From a virus, in IMG/VR virus record IMGVR_UViG_3300002231_001563, positions 1 to 64,000 of that record: 64,000 nt of DNA; one strand, given 5' to 3'. Under the pieces are notes generated by a model. That model was not told the origin of the DNA. It worked only from the letters and a program-made list of their open reading frames with translations, and ran no database searches. Shown here piece by piece: positions 38,401 to 48,700 of the stretch (the first letter of the stretch is position 1; every line of letters begins with the position of its first letter). The position numbers were made by a program, and so were the translations under genes.

Positions 38401-41400
38401 GACAACGCTATCCGCTACTTAAAGGAGGCTATATTTAAGGCCATCGAGGAAAATATAATTTCAGCCGACGCATTTATAGCAGCGATTGATAAGATTCCGG
38501 GCGGCTCACTGGTTAAAAATGTAATTACTGAAGTATTGGACTGTCCCCTTCCTCCTTTGTTCTCGCCTCCCTTAGATGATATTCTCAAGACTCTGGAATT
38601 AGATTTCTGTGATGGCCATTATGCAATCACACTGCCAGTTGTTCCCAAGATGCGCACCCGCCCATTCATGGGAGATATAAAGACGGTCCTCATAGAATCC
38701 GCAGAGGAAGCGCTAGAAAGGCTTGTGGCTCAATCTGTTATTGCTATCATAAGGAAAATCATAGAAGTGTCGCTTAATGCCACTTGCGAAGTGATTACCG
38801 ACACCGCTGGAATGATTCAGGATTTGGCGGGAGGGTCAAGCTTTAGGGAAATCGTGGCTAATAATTTATGCGGCGATAATTTAAATGAAGATGCTTTAAA
38901 CGCGAGCCTAAATCAGCTCAATGATGCATTGGGGTCACTGGGACTCCCGGCCGTACCTAAGCCTAGTGACCAGGAGATGGGAGAATTCATGGATGGGATC
39001 TCCGCTATCTTAACCCAGGATGAACTTATGGGCCTTTTGGATGGAGACCCGGACGCGCGCACAGTCGCCTATGTAAGGCAAGTCGTAGGCATGATTCCTA
39101 GCTTATCGGCTGCTTTACCCTCGGATCTCGATATTCAAAATATGTTTGCAGGGCTTGGTAAAGTCTTTGACCGCGAAGCTATACGAGATAAGATGCCCAA
39201 TTCCTATAGGCCCGTAAGCCCTTCAGTATGTGCCTCTCCCCAGCATCTAGAATTATTTGATGAATTAAGGTGCTCCATCCTGAGAGAAAAGGGCCTAACT
39301 CCGGAGCAGTGCGAAGAACAACTAACCAAGCTCAAAGAACAAACCAAAAAAGACTTTGATGATTTAGCTGATTTGTTGAATGAAAACTATTTCGATGTGA
39401 ATGTTTTAGGAGACCCTGAGTGTTCCGATAGTGGAATTTATGCGGGCGAAGACCCAGCTACGAAAAAACAAGCCCAAGAACTGTTTTCCTCCAACTATGA
39501 TGTAATTAATACGACTTTATTAACTGAACTTACGTCTCGTCGTGGCCTCCTAAACATGATATTATCCGACACGCGCGGTACTGGCTACAAAAAACATAAT
39601 GAATTTTGGGTTAACTTCTTTGGCCAATCACTTAGTAAAGATCTGGGGCCTTTCGGGTTCTATATTGACGCAGAGACTGGGGGTTCCGGTTCATCGGCCT
39701 TCGTGAACTTGCTTGGCGGCCCCTATGGTGCCTATCCCGATGAGGTGGCTCCGTATTTGAAAGACATTTTAGGCGGGACGCTTGCGGTGAATTTTGTTAA
39801 TGATACTATTCCCAACCTCACTCTGGCTTTCGATAATTGGGATAAGGATTTCGGTGCACCCGACTGGCTAAATGTAGATTATAGCTACATTGCTCCGAGT
39901 GGACACGTCCAGATTGGCATCTATTCGGACGATGACGGCTTCGGCGATCCTATCATCTTCAATACTGTTCCTGGAATTAGCACTGCCACGCAAGAATATA
40001 TCGCAGCGCTACCCCCCACTCCATTTGCAACCCCCGAGGCATCAACATTTGCCTCTTTTATTTCCACTGCTTGGTCTCCGTATACCACCAACCAACTAGA
40101 GGGCATCGAAAAGCACGCCTATGAAATTTTATTTCCTTATTTGACGTCTAAATCGGTGGAAAAAATTGCTCTGAAGATGTCTTCTAATGCGAGAGCCTTT
40201 AACTTTGGCTTCAACGAGAATGCTGAATATACTACGGTCGATTTAGACCCCGCAGTTTATGGAGGGAGTGAAAAAAATCCCTATTTTTACGTTAAAAGTC
40301 CGGTCCATTCCGGATGGGTCGGCCTTTATGATAAAATAATTCCTGAAGTGGACGGATGCACCCCGAATACAATCGTTAATTTCAATTCAATCTCTTCCCA
40401 GACAGCAGATTATAATGACAAACTCCCTCCAGATCCTCGCTTAGAGATTCCTGAATCCTGTGCGTTGGATGGGGAGCGCCCTTATGACCGCATAATGCCC
40501 AAAGAGACTCTAGCAGGTACTGATGGCGCGATCCAAGCAACGGTGCGGCTCTATATTTTGGAAGCATTTTTATCGGGAATGCCTGCATTTTCCCTATTCC
40601 AGCCTTCTTTTCCTGATGTTTTTAACGAAACTCTCTTAAATTATATTGCATCTACTCTGAAGGTAGGTTTATTAGAAACAGGATTAAATTTCCGAAGCAA
40701 AAAGAGTAAAGAAAGATATTATTATACGTTTTTAGAAGAAGTGGTCCAAAATTTTGGTAAAAAAGTAGATTTAGGCCTCATTTCTCCTACATCGCAACAA
40801 ATTGCCGCGATGGAAAAGATCAATAGTGTCCAATCATGCTGGACTAATCCCAAAAGGGGCCTCTATTATCAAAAAAGACGCAAAGAACAATACTTAAATT
40901 ATCTCAAAGCAACTGAATCAAGCGCGCTGATTCTTCTTCAACATTATATTCGAGAGCAATTTGAAGAGGTAGCTCAATTATTTAAAGAAATAATGACCCC
41001 CTCCATTCCTAATTTGGAAAGCTGGATTTTCGGCTCTCCAACTTGGATGTTCGCCGGCGCCATCAGCGCTGGAGGGCCTCTGGATGTAGCTACGGACCCC
41101 TCTAATTTGAGTGATCCCACGACGGCCATTATTATGGGTCTCACGCCCACCACCTTGAGTCATGCAAAGAGTTCGGAGTTCGGCAACGGATTTTTTCCTT
41201 TTATTTTGGAGAAATATATAAAAGTTACTCCCCAGGGAGATTTCTTTGGTGCAGGATCGGAGCCTCAAATCTTTGGTCTCGAATGGTGGCGCACGTATTT
41301 AGACGCTGGCTACGGCGTACCTACAGCAGGATCCCTCATTACTGAAAATTATAAAGAATGGAGTTATGGAATCCGCATTTCTATTCTTCTCCCGGAAGAT

Positions 41401-42012
41401 ATTAACACAGGAGGCTCCACGGGATTAAAATCCAAGGCAGATTTTGACAACTCCATCTCGGCCGCATCCGTGGGTCGCATAAAATCTCTTAAATTTGGCC
41501 CCGATCTTGCGAGTCGTCGCTATGTGGTCCCAGTCGCATCCGCCGAAGTGCCCATTCCTGGAGACACAATCCTGGAGAGTTCTTTAATCGACGCTTATGA
41601 CATTAATTGTATGATAGGGGAACTCATCCAGACGCCCGAATATGAAACTCTTTTTAAATATTCCCTCCCTCTTCAAACTTTATTATCATTAATAACTATT
41701 TATTGTATTGAGACTTTTACATTATCCATTGGACAAGAGTGGAAAAAGCCAGGGGGTACGCCTGGTAGTCAATTTAGAAGGTGGGACAAGACAGCCAATT
41801 TCAAAAAAACAAAGAAAAACTTAAGGCGCCTTTTTGAATCTTTTTATCACGCGCGAGATGCCTCCTATGAAGACGAGGAGGAAGAGAGCGAGGAAGAAAA
41901 GACGCTCAAAAAGGTGAGGGTTAAGAAAAAATTACCCAATAGTACAGATATTAAATGGTGGAAAAAGCGCAAACAAGTGCCTAAACCCGCCGACGAATGT
42001 GAGGAGGAATAA
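35452..42012 (+). CDS. very large baseplate-region structural protein
   Basis: Encodes 2186 residues starting directly after the spike gene (stop and start are adjacent) and ending two bases before the gp25-like gene. I recognise no domain. It is a globular-looking mix of helix and strand without low complexity until the last 80 residues, which are highly charged (EDEEEESEEEKTLKKVRVKK). A Cys/Pro cluster occurs at about 360-375 (CDPPCVPNP). Helix-rich regions around 560-780 and 980-1300 carry no enzyme motif. The position between hub/spike and wedge genes suggests a hub, tape-like or wedge component specific to this phage group. Confidence 0.75.
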   Translation: MSVYDEIALGISQMNPMRKTLAEVNKLAYKGKINPTKSQLDFIEISEEKPGKKHDEPSPGTDKGSYYKKSDPQNESWGYNRNWLEARIISFGSEALTDFLWKPLWDATKSTSERIVLQPGLFRKEDLFYFYAGVFQRLLDPKYKKYAKLGASTLGSPSISSGDDNMRYDPLITMIPAAFEDYVTLGHEFGSYPGVFGLGPEKIYVTKHNYAVSVSNQIENSTVRTSWYHLMDHRSYSAGGGADGKDGLLKDELMSLKEIQGLFSLEMILNLRDDIENNKVLYKDYESQWLIPTFSIDTFLGPGARINYDQAYLFWTSFLDELEGIVSDEAGEEAVAAATEASDIFLFDPNACKVDITDPIPPECDPPCVPNPKGSSTIWQDLPDRQPFSNDEVCETWVSLTTQYTDAITKTTSEIINEYISEGIELILQGAGKSSDEATIISLASSTVTEFFMDFRNLSHAKVLVRIPYSATLPIEDKPPKTSSETTDSAEFSLNVVLDASDLRGTGSMLNLVSRAIGRKYAAQYEIAREMGQLSGLPQNILLGKEGPRIREFKKELIKLLKSQGFRFNPARKKIGTLEAVEIGFAENFTSVEYVKANNIGCDPVELTQQAGWNTFKSSAPATYPTTLAFVANAPSIFDAITSDSPPSVSDFLKQYFFPRPPARAGQDLELAESLTNEEGCTASDVAKHLTKPALILGSEVAGTILSYPELVVSTLGDTACLDLEGKKAQDEKFNALEEIEKRWKDVDLRRYFSGDGVLEDLPHKLDEVTNLKELYGEIINKLGVCGISALVMDALGCLVKGLDLGDSMEGLVRSFITSATDKEMEKLYFRLNPALQQFIRDSVSELTSIPLPWEAGYREGSYKAAGTTFSADYVSNGTSLDDRLAKTSSEADSYTTVTVDDELRMFRAKSKTTMEEQREKFSSFTPIPLTNTDGSPILDEDGNPIIITSPEGVTPAPGLGPRKFAGPFAHAGSVGTALDNIQDNAIRYLKEAIFKAIEENIISADAFIAAIDKIPGGSLVKNVITEVLDCPLPPLFSPPLDDILKTLELDFCDGHYAITLPVVPKMRTRPFMGDIKTVLIESAEEALERLVAQSVIAIIRKIIEVSLNATCEVITDTAGMIQDLAGGSSFREIVANNLCGDNLNEDALNASLNQLNDALGSLGLPAVPKPSDQEMGEFMDGISAILTQDELMGLLDGDPDARTVAYVRQVVGMIPSLSAALPSDLDIQNMFAGLGKVFDREAIRDKMPNSYRPVSPSVCASPQHLELFDELRCSILREKGLTPEQCEEQLTKLKEQTKKDFDDLADLLNENYFDVNVLGDPECSDSGIYAGEDPATKKQAQELFSSNYDVINTTLLTELTSRRGLLNMILSDTRGTGYKKHNEFWVNFFGQSLSKDLGPFGFYIDAETGGSGSSAFVNLLGGPYGAYPDEVAPYLKDILGGTLAVNFVNDTIPNLTLAFDNWDKDFGAPDWLNVDYSYIAPSGHVQIGIYSDDDGFGDPIIFNTVPGISTATQEYIAALPPTPFATPEASTFASFISTAWSPYTTNQLEGIEKHAYEILFPYLTSKSVEKIALKMSSNARAFNFGFNENAEYTTVDLDPAVYGGSEKNPYFYVKSPVHSGWVGLYDKIIPEVDGCTPNTIVNFNSISSQTADYNDKLPPDPRLEIPESCALDGERPYDRIMPKETLAGTDGAIQATVRLYILEAFLSGMPAFSLFQPSFPDVFNETLLNYIASTLKVGLLETGLNFRSKKSKERYYYTFLEEVVQNFGKKVDLGLISPTSQQIAAMEKINSVQSCWTNPKRGLYYQKRRKEQYLNYLKATESSALILLQHYIREQFEEVAQLFKEIMTPSIPNLESWIFGSPTWMFAGAISAGGPLDVATDPSNLSDPTTAIIMGLTPTTLSHAKSSEFGNGFFPFILEKYIKVTPQGDFFGAGSEPQIFGLEWWRTYLDAGYGVPTAGSLITENYKEWSYGIRISILLPEDINTGGSTGLKSKADFDNSISAASVGRIKSLKFGPDLASRRYVVPVASAEVPIPGDTILESSLIDAYDINCMIGELIQTPEYETLFKYSLPLQTLLSLITIYCIETFTLSIGQEWKKPGGTPGSQFRRWDKTANFKKTKKNLRRLFESFYHARDASYEDEEEESEEEKTLKKVRVKKKLPNSTDIKWWKKRKQVPKPADECEEE

Positions 42013-42014
42013 AA

Positions 42015-42422
42015 ATGGGAGTAGGAATAGGACCAAAATTACCATTAGTCTATGACAGCACTGATGGTCCCTATTTATTAACAAAGACTCTGAAAGGAGA
42101 GATGGTTCAGAATTTTAAAAATCTGTTACTCACTAATCCTGGCGAAAAGATGATGGACCCCGATTTCGGTGTGGGATTACAATCTTATTTATTCGAAAAT
42201 GCCCACCCCTCTCTTTACGAAGATATTGCTGAAAAGATACGCTCCCAGACCGATAAATATATGAATGCTATTGAGATTGTGGACATTCGTTTCACCGACG
42301 GCGCCGAATGGGCCCCAGATATGCAAACGTCCGCCGATGCACATTCATTATATATTCAGGTGGCCTTCAAAATTCTTCCACGAGAAATCGTAAATGTTTT
42401 GACTTTGCCCCTATTTACTTAA
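42015..42422 (+). CDS. gp25: baseplate wedge protein, gp25-like
   Basis: Encodes 135 residues, the usual gp25 size. The block MVQNFKNLLLTNPGEKMMDP followed by DFGVGLQSYLFE is the core signature of the gp25/W-type wedge family (fold related to lysozyme but part of the T4, P2 and type VI secretion baseplates). AIEIVDIRFTDG and the final YIQVAFKILPREIVNVLTLP supply the closing strands. It nucleates the tail sheath on the baseplate. The gene is followed 29 bases later by the gp6-like gene, the order seen in T4. Confidence 0.9.
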   Translation: MGVGIGPKLPLVYDSTDGPYLLTKTLKGEMVQNFKNLLLTNPGEKMMDPDFGVGLQSYLFENAHPSLYEDIAEKIRSQTDKYMNAIEIVDIRFTDGAEWAPDMQTSADAHSLYIQVAFKILPREIVNVLTLPLFT

Positions 42423-42451
42423 GAAAATAAAATAAAGGAATATTAAAATAA

Positions 42452-44248
42452 ATGGCCGATAAAAAGAAAACTCCCATCCGGTATACTAGTCGAGATTTCG
42501 CATCGATTAAGCAGGATCTGATAGAATATACTAAGACTTATTATCCGGAGTCTTTTCGAGATTTCAGTGAAGCCTCGTTTGGCTCACTGATGCTGGATAC
42601 GGTGTCCTATGTGGGTGATATACTCTCTTTTTATCTCGATTATCAGGCAAACGAATCTTTCCTAGACTCTGCAGCGGAATACAACAATGTACAGCGCCTC
42701 GCGCGCCAATTGGGTTATCGCCAGAAAGGGACCCCCACCTCAAGTGGAGTAGTAAACTTTTTTGTTGTCGTCCCTGCTAATTTGACAGGCCTAGGCCCAG
42801 ATACTACCTATTTACCCATCTTAAAGCGAGGATCTACCTTATCATCTTTGGGTGGTGGAAGTTTTATTCTCAATCACGACATAGATTTCGCCGACCTGCG
42901 CCACGAGGTGGTAGCAGCGCGCATTGATCCAGTGAGCGGCGTCCCTACTAGCTACGCTATTAAAGCGCCTGGACTTGTCCTATCGGGCAAATATGTTCAA
43001 GAAACTTTCGCTGTTGGATCCTACGAGAGATTTAGAAAGTTAGCCTTATCAGTCCCGCGCGTCGCCGAAGTTATTAGTGTTTTTGATTCAGAGGGCAATG
43101 AATATTACGAAGTAAATAATTTATCTCAAGATGTAATTTATAAAGATGTGATTAATCGGGGCTCTGATACAGCGACCGTACCTTCTCTTTTGAGACCTTA
43201 TAGTGTTCCGCGTCGATACGTTGTAGAGTCTCTAGGCCCTACCACATTTCTACAATTTGGTTATGGCTCTGATGATGAAATCGCTGAAGCTTCCCCTGTC
43301 GATCCTTCTAACGTGGTGTTGAAGCAATATGCTAAAGATTATATTAGTGATGAATATTTTGATCCATCGAAGTTAATTTATTCGGACAAGTTTGGTATTT
43401 CTCCAACAAATACTACGCTCGCTATCTCCTATCGTGTAAACACCATCGCGGACGTCAATGCCGCCGCACAATCTGTGTCGGAAGTGAGTAATGCGTTCTG
43501 GTCGTTCAGGGATCTCACAAGCCTCCAACAATCCAAGGTGGAATCAGTAAAAAACTCCATAGAGGCCTCAAATCCGGAACCCATCACAGGGGATATTTCT
43601 CAACCGTCTTCCGAGGAAATTCGCCATAGAGCGATAGACTTTTTTGCCACCCAAAACCGAGCCGTCACGGCCGAAGATTATGAATCTCTGGTTTATAAGA
43701 TGCCTCATAAATTCGGTGCAGTAAAGCGATGTAAAATTCGCCAAGATGAAGGGTCCTTTCGTCGAAATTTAAATCTTTATATTCTGTCAGAAAGTACAAC
43801 AGGACACCTCACTCAAGCTTCTGCGACGTTAAAGAATAATTTAAAAATCTGGCTCAACAAGAACAAGATGATCAACGATACAATAGATATAGTAGACGCC
43901 TATGTGGCAAACGTGGGAATTGATTTTGAAATCATTCATGATCTTAATTATAATAAATACGATGTTCTCAATTCTTGTATCGATGTCTTAGTGAAGCGTT
44001 TTTCTGACCCCCTCTATATTGGAGAGCCTCTCTATATTACGGATGTATATAATTATTTGAATGATGTTATTGGCGTAGTAGATACTACCAAGGTAACCAT
44101 TATGTCTAAACAGGGTGGACTCTATAGTGATGTTTTCTTAGATATGGACGACTTATTATCTCCCGACGGAAGATATGTACAAGCCCCAGATAACGTGGCC
44201 TTTGAAATTAGGTATCCCACTACGGATATCCAAGGAGCAGTTAAATAA
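42452..44248 (+). CDS. gp6: baseplate wedge protein, gp6-like
   Basis: Encodes 598 residues. The start IRYTSRDFASIKQDLIEYTK followed by FSEASFGSLMLDTVSYVGDI and NNVQRLARQLGY is the standard opening of the gp6/J-type baseplate wedge family. Mid-protein segments include EEIRHRAIDFFATQNRAVTA then EDYESLVYKMP, another family hallmark. The C-terminal half has the dimerisation-type helices (LKNNLKIWLNKNKMINDTID). It joins gp25 to form the wedge core of the contractile tail. AAAGGAATATT precedes the ATG. Its stop overlaps the next gene start (TAATG). Confidence 0.9.
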   Translation: MADKKKTPIRYTSRDFASIKQDLIEYTKTYYPESFRDFSEASFGSLMLDTVSYVGDILSFYLDYQANESFLDSAAEYNNVQRLARQLGYRQKGTPTSSGVVNFFVVVPANLTGLGPDTTYLPILKRGSTLSSLGGGSFILNHDIDFADLRHEVVAARIDPVSGVPTSYAIKAPGLVLSGKYVQETFAVGSYERFRKLALSVPRVAEVISVFDSEGNEYYEVNNLSQDVIYKDVINRGSDTATVPSLLRPYSVPRRYVVESLGPTTFLQFGYGSDDEIAEASPVDPSNVVLKQYAKDYISDEYFDPSKLIYSDKFGISPTNTTLAISYRVNTIADVNAAAQSVSEVSNAFWSFRDLTSLQQSKVESVKNSIEASNPEPITGDISQPSSEEIRHRAIDFFATQNRAVTAEDYESLVYKMPHKFGAVKRCKIRQDEGSFRRNLNLYILSESTTGHLTQASATLKNNLKIWLNKNKMINDTIDIVDAYVANVGIDFEIIHDLNYNKYDVLNSCIDVLVKRFSDPLYIGEPLYITDVYNYLNDVIGVVDTTKVTIMSKQGGLYSDVFLDMDDLLSPDGRYVQAPDNVAFEIRYPTTDIQGAVK

Positions 44249-45744
44249 TGGGTATAAAAAAATATATTGCCAATGCCAACAATACCATCACAAGCGCCTT
44301 CAGATCCAACTTACAGACTAGAGGCACCGGCGCAAACATGGGACTCTCGGACGTCCTAGAAACTTTTTCAATTTATGGGCAAGCCTCTTCGGGGTCAACA
44401 GAGCTGGAAAGAATACTCATCAAATTTCCAGTTTCTGACATCATTACTGACCGAGCAGCAGGAACAATACCTGCAGAAGGAAAAGTAAATTTTTATTTAA
44501 AAATGTATAATGCGCGCAGCAATCAAACACTTCCCCGCCAATTAAATTTGGTGGTTCTTCCCGTCAGTGAGCCATGGCAAGAGGGGGTGGGCCTTGATAT
44601 GGAAGAATATAGAGATGTCACGGAAAACGGGGTGGGATCCAACTGGATCAATGCGTCTGCCTCAAATCCCTGGACACGTCCAGGCGGAGATTATTTAACA
44701 TTCCCGGCCCCCAATTATTCCCAACTATTCCCAGTTGGAAATGAAAATCTTCAAATCGACATTACAACTCTCGTAGAGCAGTGGGTAGATGGAACATTGG
44801 ATAATTATGGCGTCGGCGTCCATCTCACCGGAACTCAAGAAGCCTATTTTTCTAACTCCGCAGGCCTCGATGTAGGAAGCCAATTATTCAATCCTAGTGG
44901 ATCGCGCGATACTTATTATACAAAAAAGTTCTTCGGCCGTGGAACTGAATTTTTCTTTAAACGCCCAGTCATTGAGGCAGTATGGAATTCTGCGGTAAAA
45001 GATGATAGGGGAAGTTTTTATCTTAGCAGCTCCCTCTTACCGTTATCCGAAAATATGCATACCCTTTATTTATATAATTCATTTGGCGGCCGTCTCTTCA
45101 ATATTCCAGCCGTCGGAACAGGGGATATTTATTTAAATATTTTTACATCTTCTGCTGGGGGAAGTAGAGTAAATGCTGTCCCAATTACAGGTGGCTATGT
45201 ATCTCGCGGCATTTATTCAGCCTCGTTCGAATTGGATACAACAGCCAGTACTGTCTATGATCGGTGGTATCATCACCTTCTTGCGGCCTCCACCGGTACA
45301 TGTTATCATACTGGTACCTTTAATGTGCGCACTCATTCAATGCGAGAATATAATCCTTACCCCAAATATGTCTCATCGCTAACTAATTTACAGGACTCCT
45401 ACAATGTGGCTGAAACAGCACGCTTCAGATTTTATGTAAGAGAAAAAGATTGGAGTCCAACTATTTACACAGTAGCAACCAAAGAAATTGATACTCTTAT
45501 AATAGCAAGTGCATCCTATCAGGTATATAGAATAATTGATGATCTAGTGGTCATCGCTTATAATACCGGGAGCGATAAAGGGACGGAAATGTCATACGAT
45601 GTGAGTGGAAATTATTTCGATTTAAAAATGAATCTTCTAGAACCTGGATATTCTTATGGAATAAAAATTGCCTATTATAATGAAACAGTCAACAGTTATG
45701 TAGAGCAGCCATATGATTGGAAATTCAGGGTAGAAAAAGTATGA
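44248..45744 (+). CDS. DNRLRE/CBM-like baseplate-associated protein
   Basis: Encodes 498 residues. Residues about 50-200 match the DNRLRE (CBM96-type) beta-sandwich pattern: LERILIKFPVSDI, VNFYLKMYNARS, VVLPVSEPWQEGVGLD and IDITTLVEQWVDGTLDNYGV. This is normally found in secreted bacterial carbohydrate-binding proteins. The remaining 300 residues are beta-rich with repeated SGxY/TGxY motifs, suggesting further sandwich domains. It lies directly between the gp6-like gene and the giant protein, so a peripheral wedge or fibre-anchoring protein is likely. The last four bases overlap the next start. Confidence 0.65.
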   Translation: MGIKKYIANANNTITSAFRSNLQTRGTGANMGLSDVLETFSIYGQASSGSTELERILIKFPVSDIITDRAAGTIPAEGKVNFYLKMYNARSNQTLPRQLNLVVLPVSEPWQEGVGLDMEEYRDVTENGVGSNWINASASNPWTRPGGDYLTFPAPNYSQLFPVGNENLQIDITTLVEQWVDGTLDNYGVGVHLTGTQEAYFSNSAGLDVGSQLFNPSGSRDTYYTKKFFGRGTEFFFKRPVIEAVWNSAVKDDRGSFYLSSSLLPLSENMHTLYLYNSFGGRLFNIPAVGTGDIYLNIFTSSAGGSRVNAVPITGGYVSRGIYSASFELDTTASTVYDRWYHHLLAASTGTCYHTGTFNVRTHSMREYNPYPKYVSSLTNLQDSYNVAETARFRFYVREKDWSPTIYTVATKEIDTLIIASASYQVYRIIDDLVVIAYNTGSDKGTEMSYDVSGNYFDLKMNLLEPGYSYGIKIAYYNETVNSYVEQPYDWKFRVEKV

Positions 45745-48700
45745 GCATTAGAGATCTTTTTGATAAAAATATTCCAACATCCATAGTAACCAGTCGCGAC
45801 CTGGCTGAGTTGGGGAAGGATGTTGAGTCAGCGGCTAATATTACTCAAAAAATACGCCAAAAGACACGCTTTATTCCCCAAAAAGACTATGGAGATCCGA
45901 AAAATTTTGCCCACTTTGGTTCAGCGGTTCAATATTATAATGATGCATTTTCGCGAATTGCTAACCAATACCCTTACGACGGGTCCCTCAGTGAGCAGAC
46001 TAAATTTATAAATGATTCAACTTTCTTGGATCTTTACATTTTTGACAAGCTATACCCTCGCCGCACTGGATATGTTAAAATAGCTCCTTCCGGATTTGGT
46101 GTTTCCGGTGGGTCTACGGCTTTTTCTGGAACGTCGATAGGCCTCCCTGTAAGTTTGGAGTATATCCAAGCTATAGGCGGCCCCCACACTGCGTCTAGTG
46201 GTATGATCGGTCAGCCGCTCGAAAAGACATTCGCTCATTCTAATATTTATGACACGGCTCAAGACCGAGAGTCAAATTTAAAATGCGATATGGAGAGCGG
46301 GGTTACCATCGAATTTTGGATGAAAAAATCATCACTTTTTAATTCCCTCACGGAAACTGAAATCGAAGTTCCAGCTATGCTTTCCAACGGCGTATCCGGC
46401 TCTGTTATGGTACTTATTGACACCACTACACCCGGCGATGATACCCGCAATCGTATCAGCATCAAAGCGACTTCGGGATCTGCCTATGTAGGATCATGGA
46501 ATACTGGCCTCACAAATGTGCAGATTTTGGACAATAAATGGCACCATTATGCCTTTACTTTTAAAAATACAGCCACTACATTGACGGCTCAGGCCTTCTA
46601 TGACGGCGCTCCCTACTCGTCAGGAACGGCGGCCCCTGCGCCGATGGGGGAAGTTACAGGAGCTTTGAAATTAAATATTGGTTCTGCGCGCACCCTCCGC
46701 TGGGATGCCGGCGGCCTCGACCTCACAATTCCGGCTGACGGCTATGGAAAACTAACGGGATCTATCGATGAATTCCGCTATTGGAAGACAGCCCGCACTG
46801 CCGAAGACATTGGGAGATATTGGTTCACTCAATACGGAGGAGGAACCAACACTGATCTTGCCAATACTTCTCTGGGGGTGTATTATAAATTTAATGAAGG
46901 AATCACAGGAATCACAGCCACTGACTCTACAACTCTCGATTATTCGGGCCGAATTTCAAATGGCACATGGGTAGGATATACCTCGGGAGCGCGCTCCACC
47001 GGATCTGCCATAGATACTTATTTAGGTCGTCAGAGTGAGTTCCGAGACCCCATTATTTATACAGATCATCCAGCAGTTATCAGTTTACAAGATTCTCTCA
47101 TTGGTTCAGCATCAGCCTATGATTTGCAAAATAATTCCTCTATTTATCGCTCGTTGCCATCATGGATTGTGGACGAGGATGGAAATAGTGGACAAGAATT
47201 ATTAAAATTAACACAAATTCTTTCCAGCTATCTAGACACCCTATATTTACAAATCGAAAATTATCCTCGCCTTAAAGATATACAGTATCCTGGCCCCGAC
47301 TCAAAGCCAATTCCTTTCGCACATAAATTGCTTGAGGGATATGGTCTGGCTACTTCTGAGATGTTCGTGGATGCCACTATTTTAGAACAGATATCGAATC
47401 GAAATGAAGAAGCCAAATTTGATGAAGATTTGTCCGATATTAAAAATTTAATATATAAAAATATTTATAACAATCTTGTTTATATATATAAGTCCAAGGG
47501 GAATATAAAAGCTTTTAGAAACGTGATGAGGTGCTACGGCATTGACACAGATTTAGTAAAAATCAACCTGTATGGGGACAATACCACCTATAGATTAAGA
47601 GACAATTACGAGACCCTTTCCACACGTAAAAAATATATAGATTTCAATCACCCTTCTAGATATGGGGGAACCCTCTATCAACAAGATCTAGGCTTGGGAT
47701 CTACGGCCAGGTCCTACATCACAGGGTCTCGCACCACTCAGGAAATATATACCGCCTTCACACTAGAAGGGGAAGCCATTTTCACCACACCGCAGCCCGT
47801 AAAGCAGGCTGATTATTTCGCCACTCCCTTCATTACATCCTCCTTGTTTGGTTTTCATGGGGTAAGTCCAGTAGCTCCCTCTAACTTAGCTTTTCCTGGA
47901 TCTGATGATTTTGTTAATGTTTACGCCGTAAGGGAGGCAGCTGAATCTCCCAACGTAAAATTCTGCTTTGTTTATGGCGTGTCCGGAATTACTTTGGGCA
48001 CCGTGATGAGTCCGCTTTTTTATGATGTCTATAATAATCAAAAGTGGAATTTTGCCCTTCGGTTTAAATCCACCAAAGAGGGTGGAAATTTAGTAAGCGG
48101 ATCGACCACCGGCAATGATTATATCCTCGAATTATATGGCGCAAATGCCGAAGCGGGACAAATATCACAACAATTCACCATTACAGCATCGCTCCCTGTG
48201 GGACTAGGGGTAAATAGATATAAATATCTTTCGGAACCTAAACGCATTTACGCAGGCGCCCATAGACAAGATTTTGTTGGAGCCATTCTCCAATCTACCG
48301 ACATTAAATTGGGTTCGGTGCGATATTGGACAAAATATCTAGAAGATGGGGAGATTAACTCACACGCCCGAGATCCACAAAATTTCGGCAGCCTAGCTCC
48401 ACACCAGAGCACTTATCTCTATCCCACTTCCCTTACAGGAACTCATATTCCCCAAATAGAGACTTTGGCTTTAAACTGGGAATTCGATACAATCACGGGA
48501 TCTAATGCATCGGGAAGATTTAAGGTATTAGATTTATCCTCTGGCTCGGCCAATAAGCAAGATAAATACCGGTGGATGGGCGATATTGTGGGTACTAATC
48601 ATCCGGCCAGCGCAAGCTTTTTTCCAGCCAATAGTTCAAAAGCTCTAGATACCAGGTTTGTTTACACCGCCCAGCAAACTCTACCTGAAAATATTCAGGG

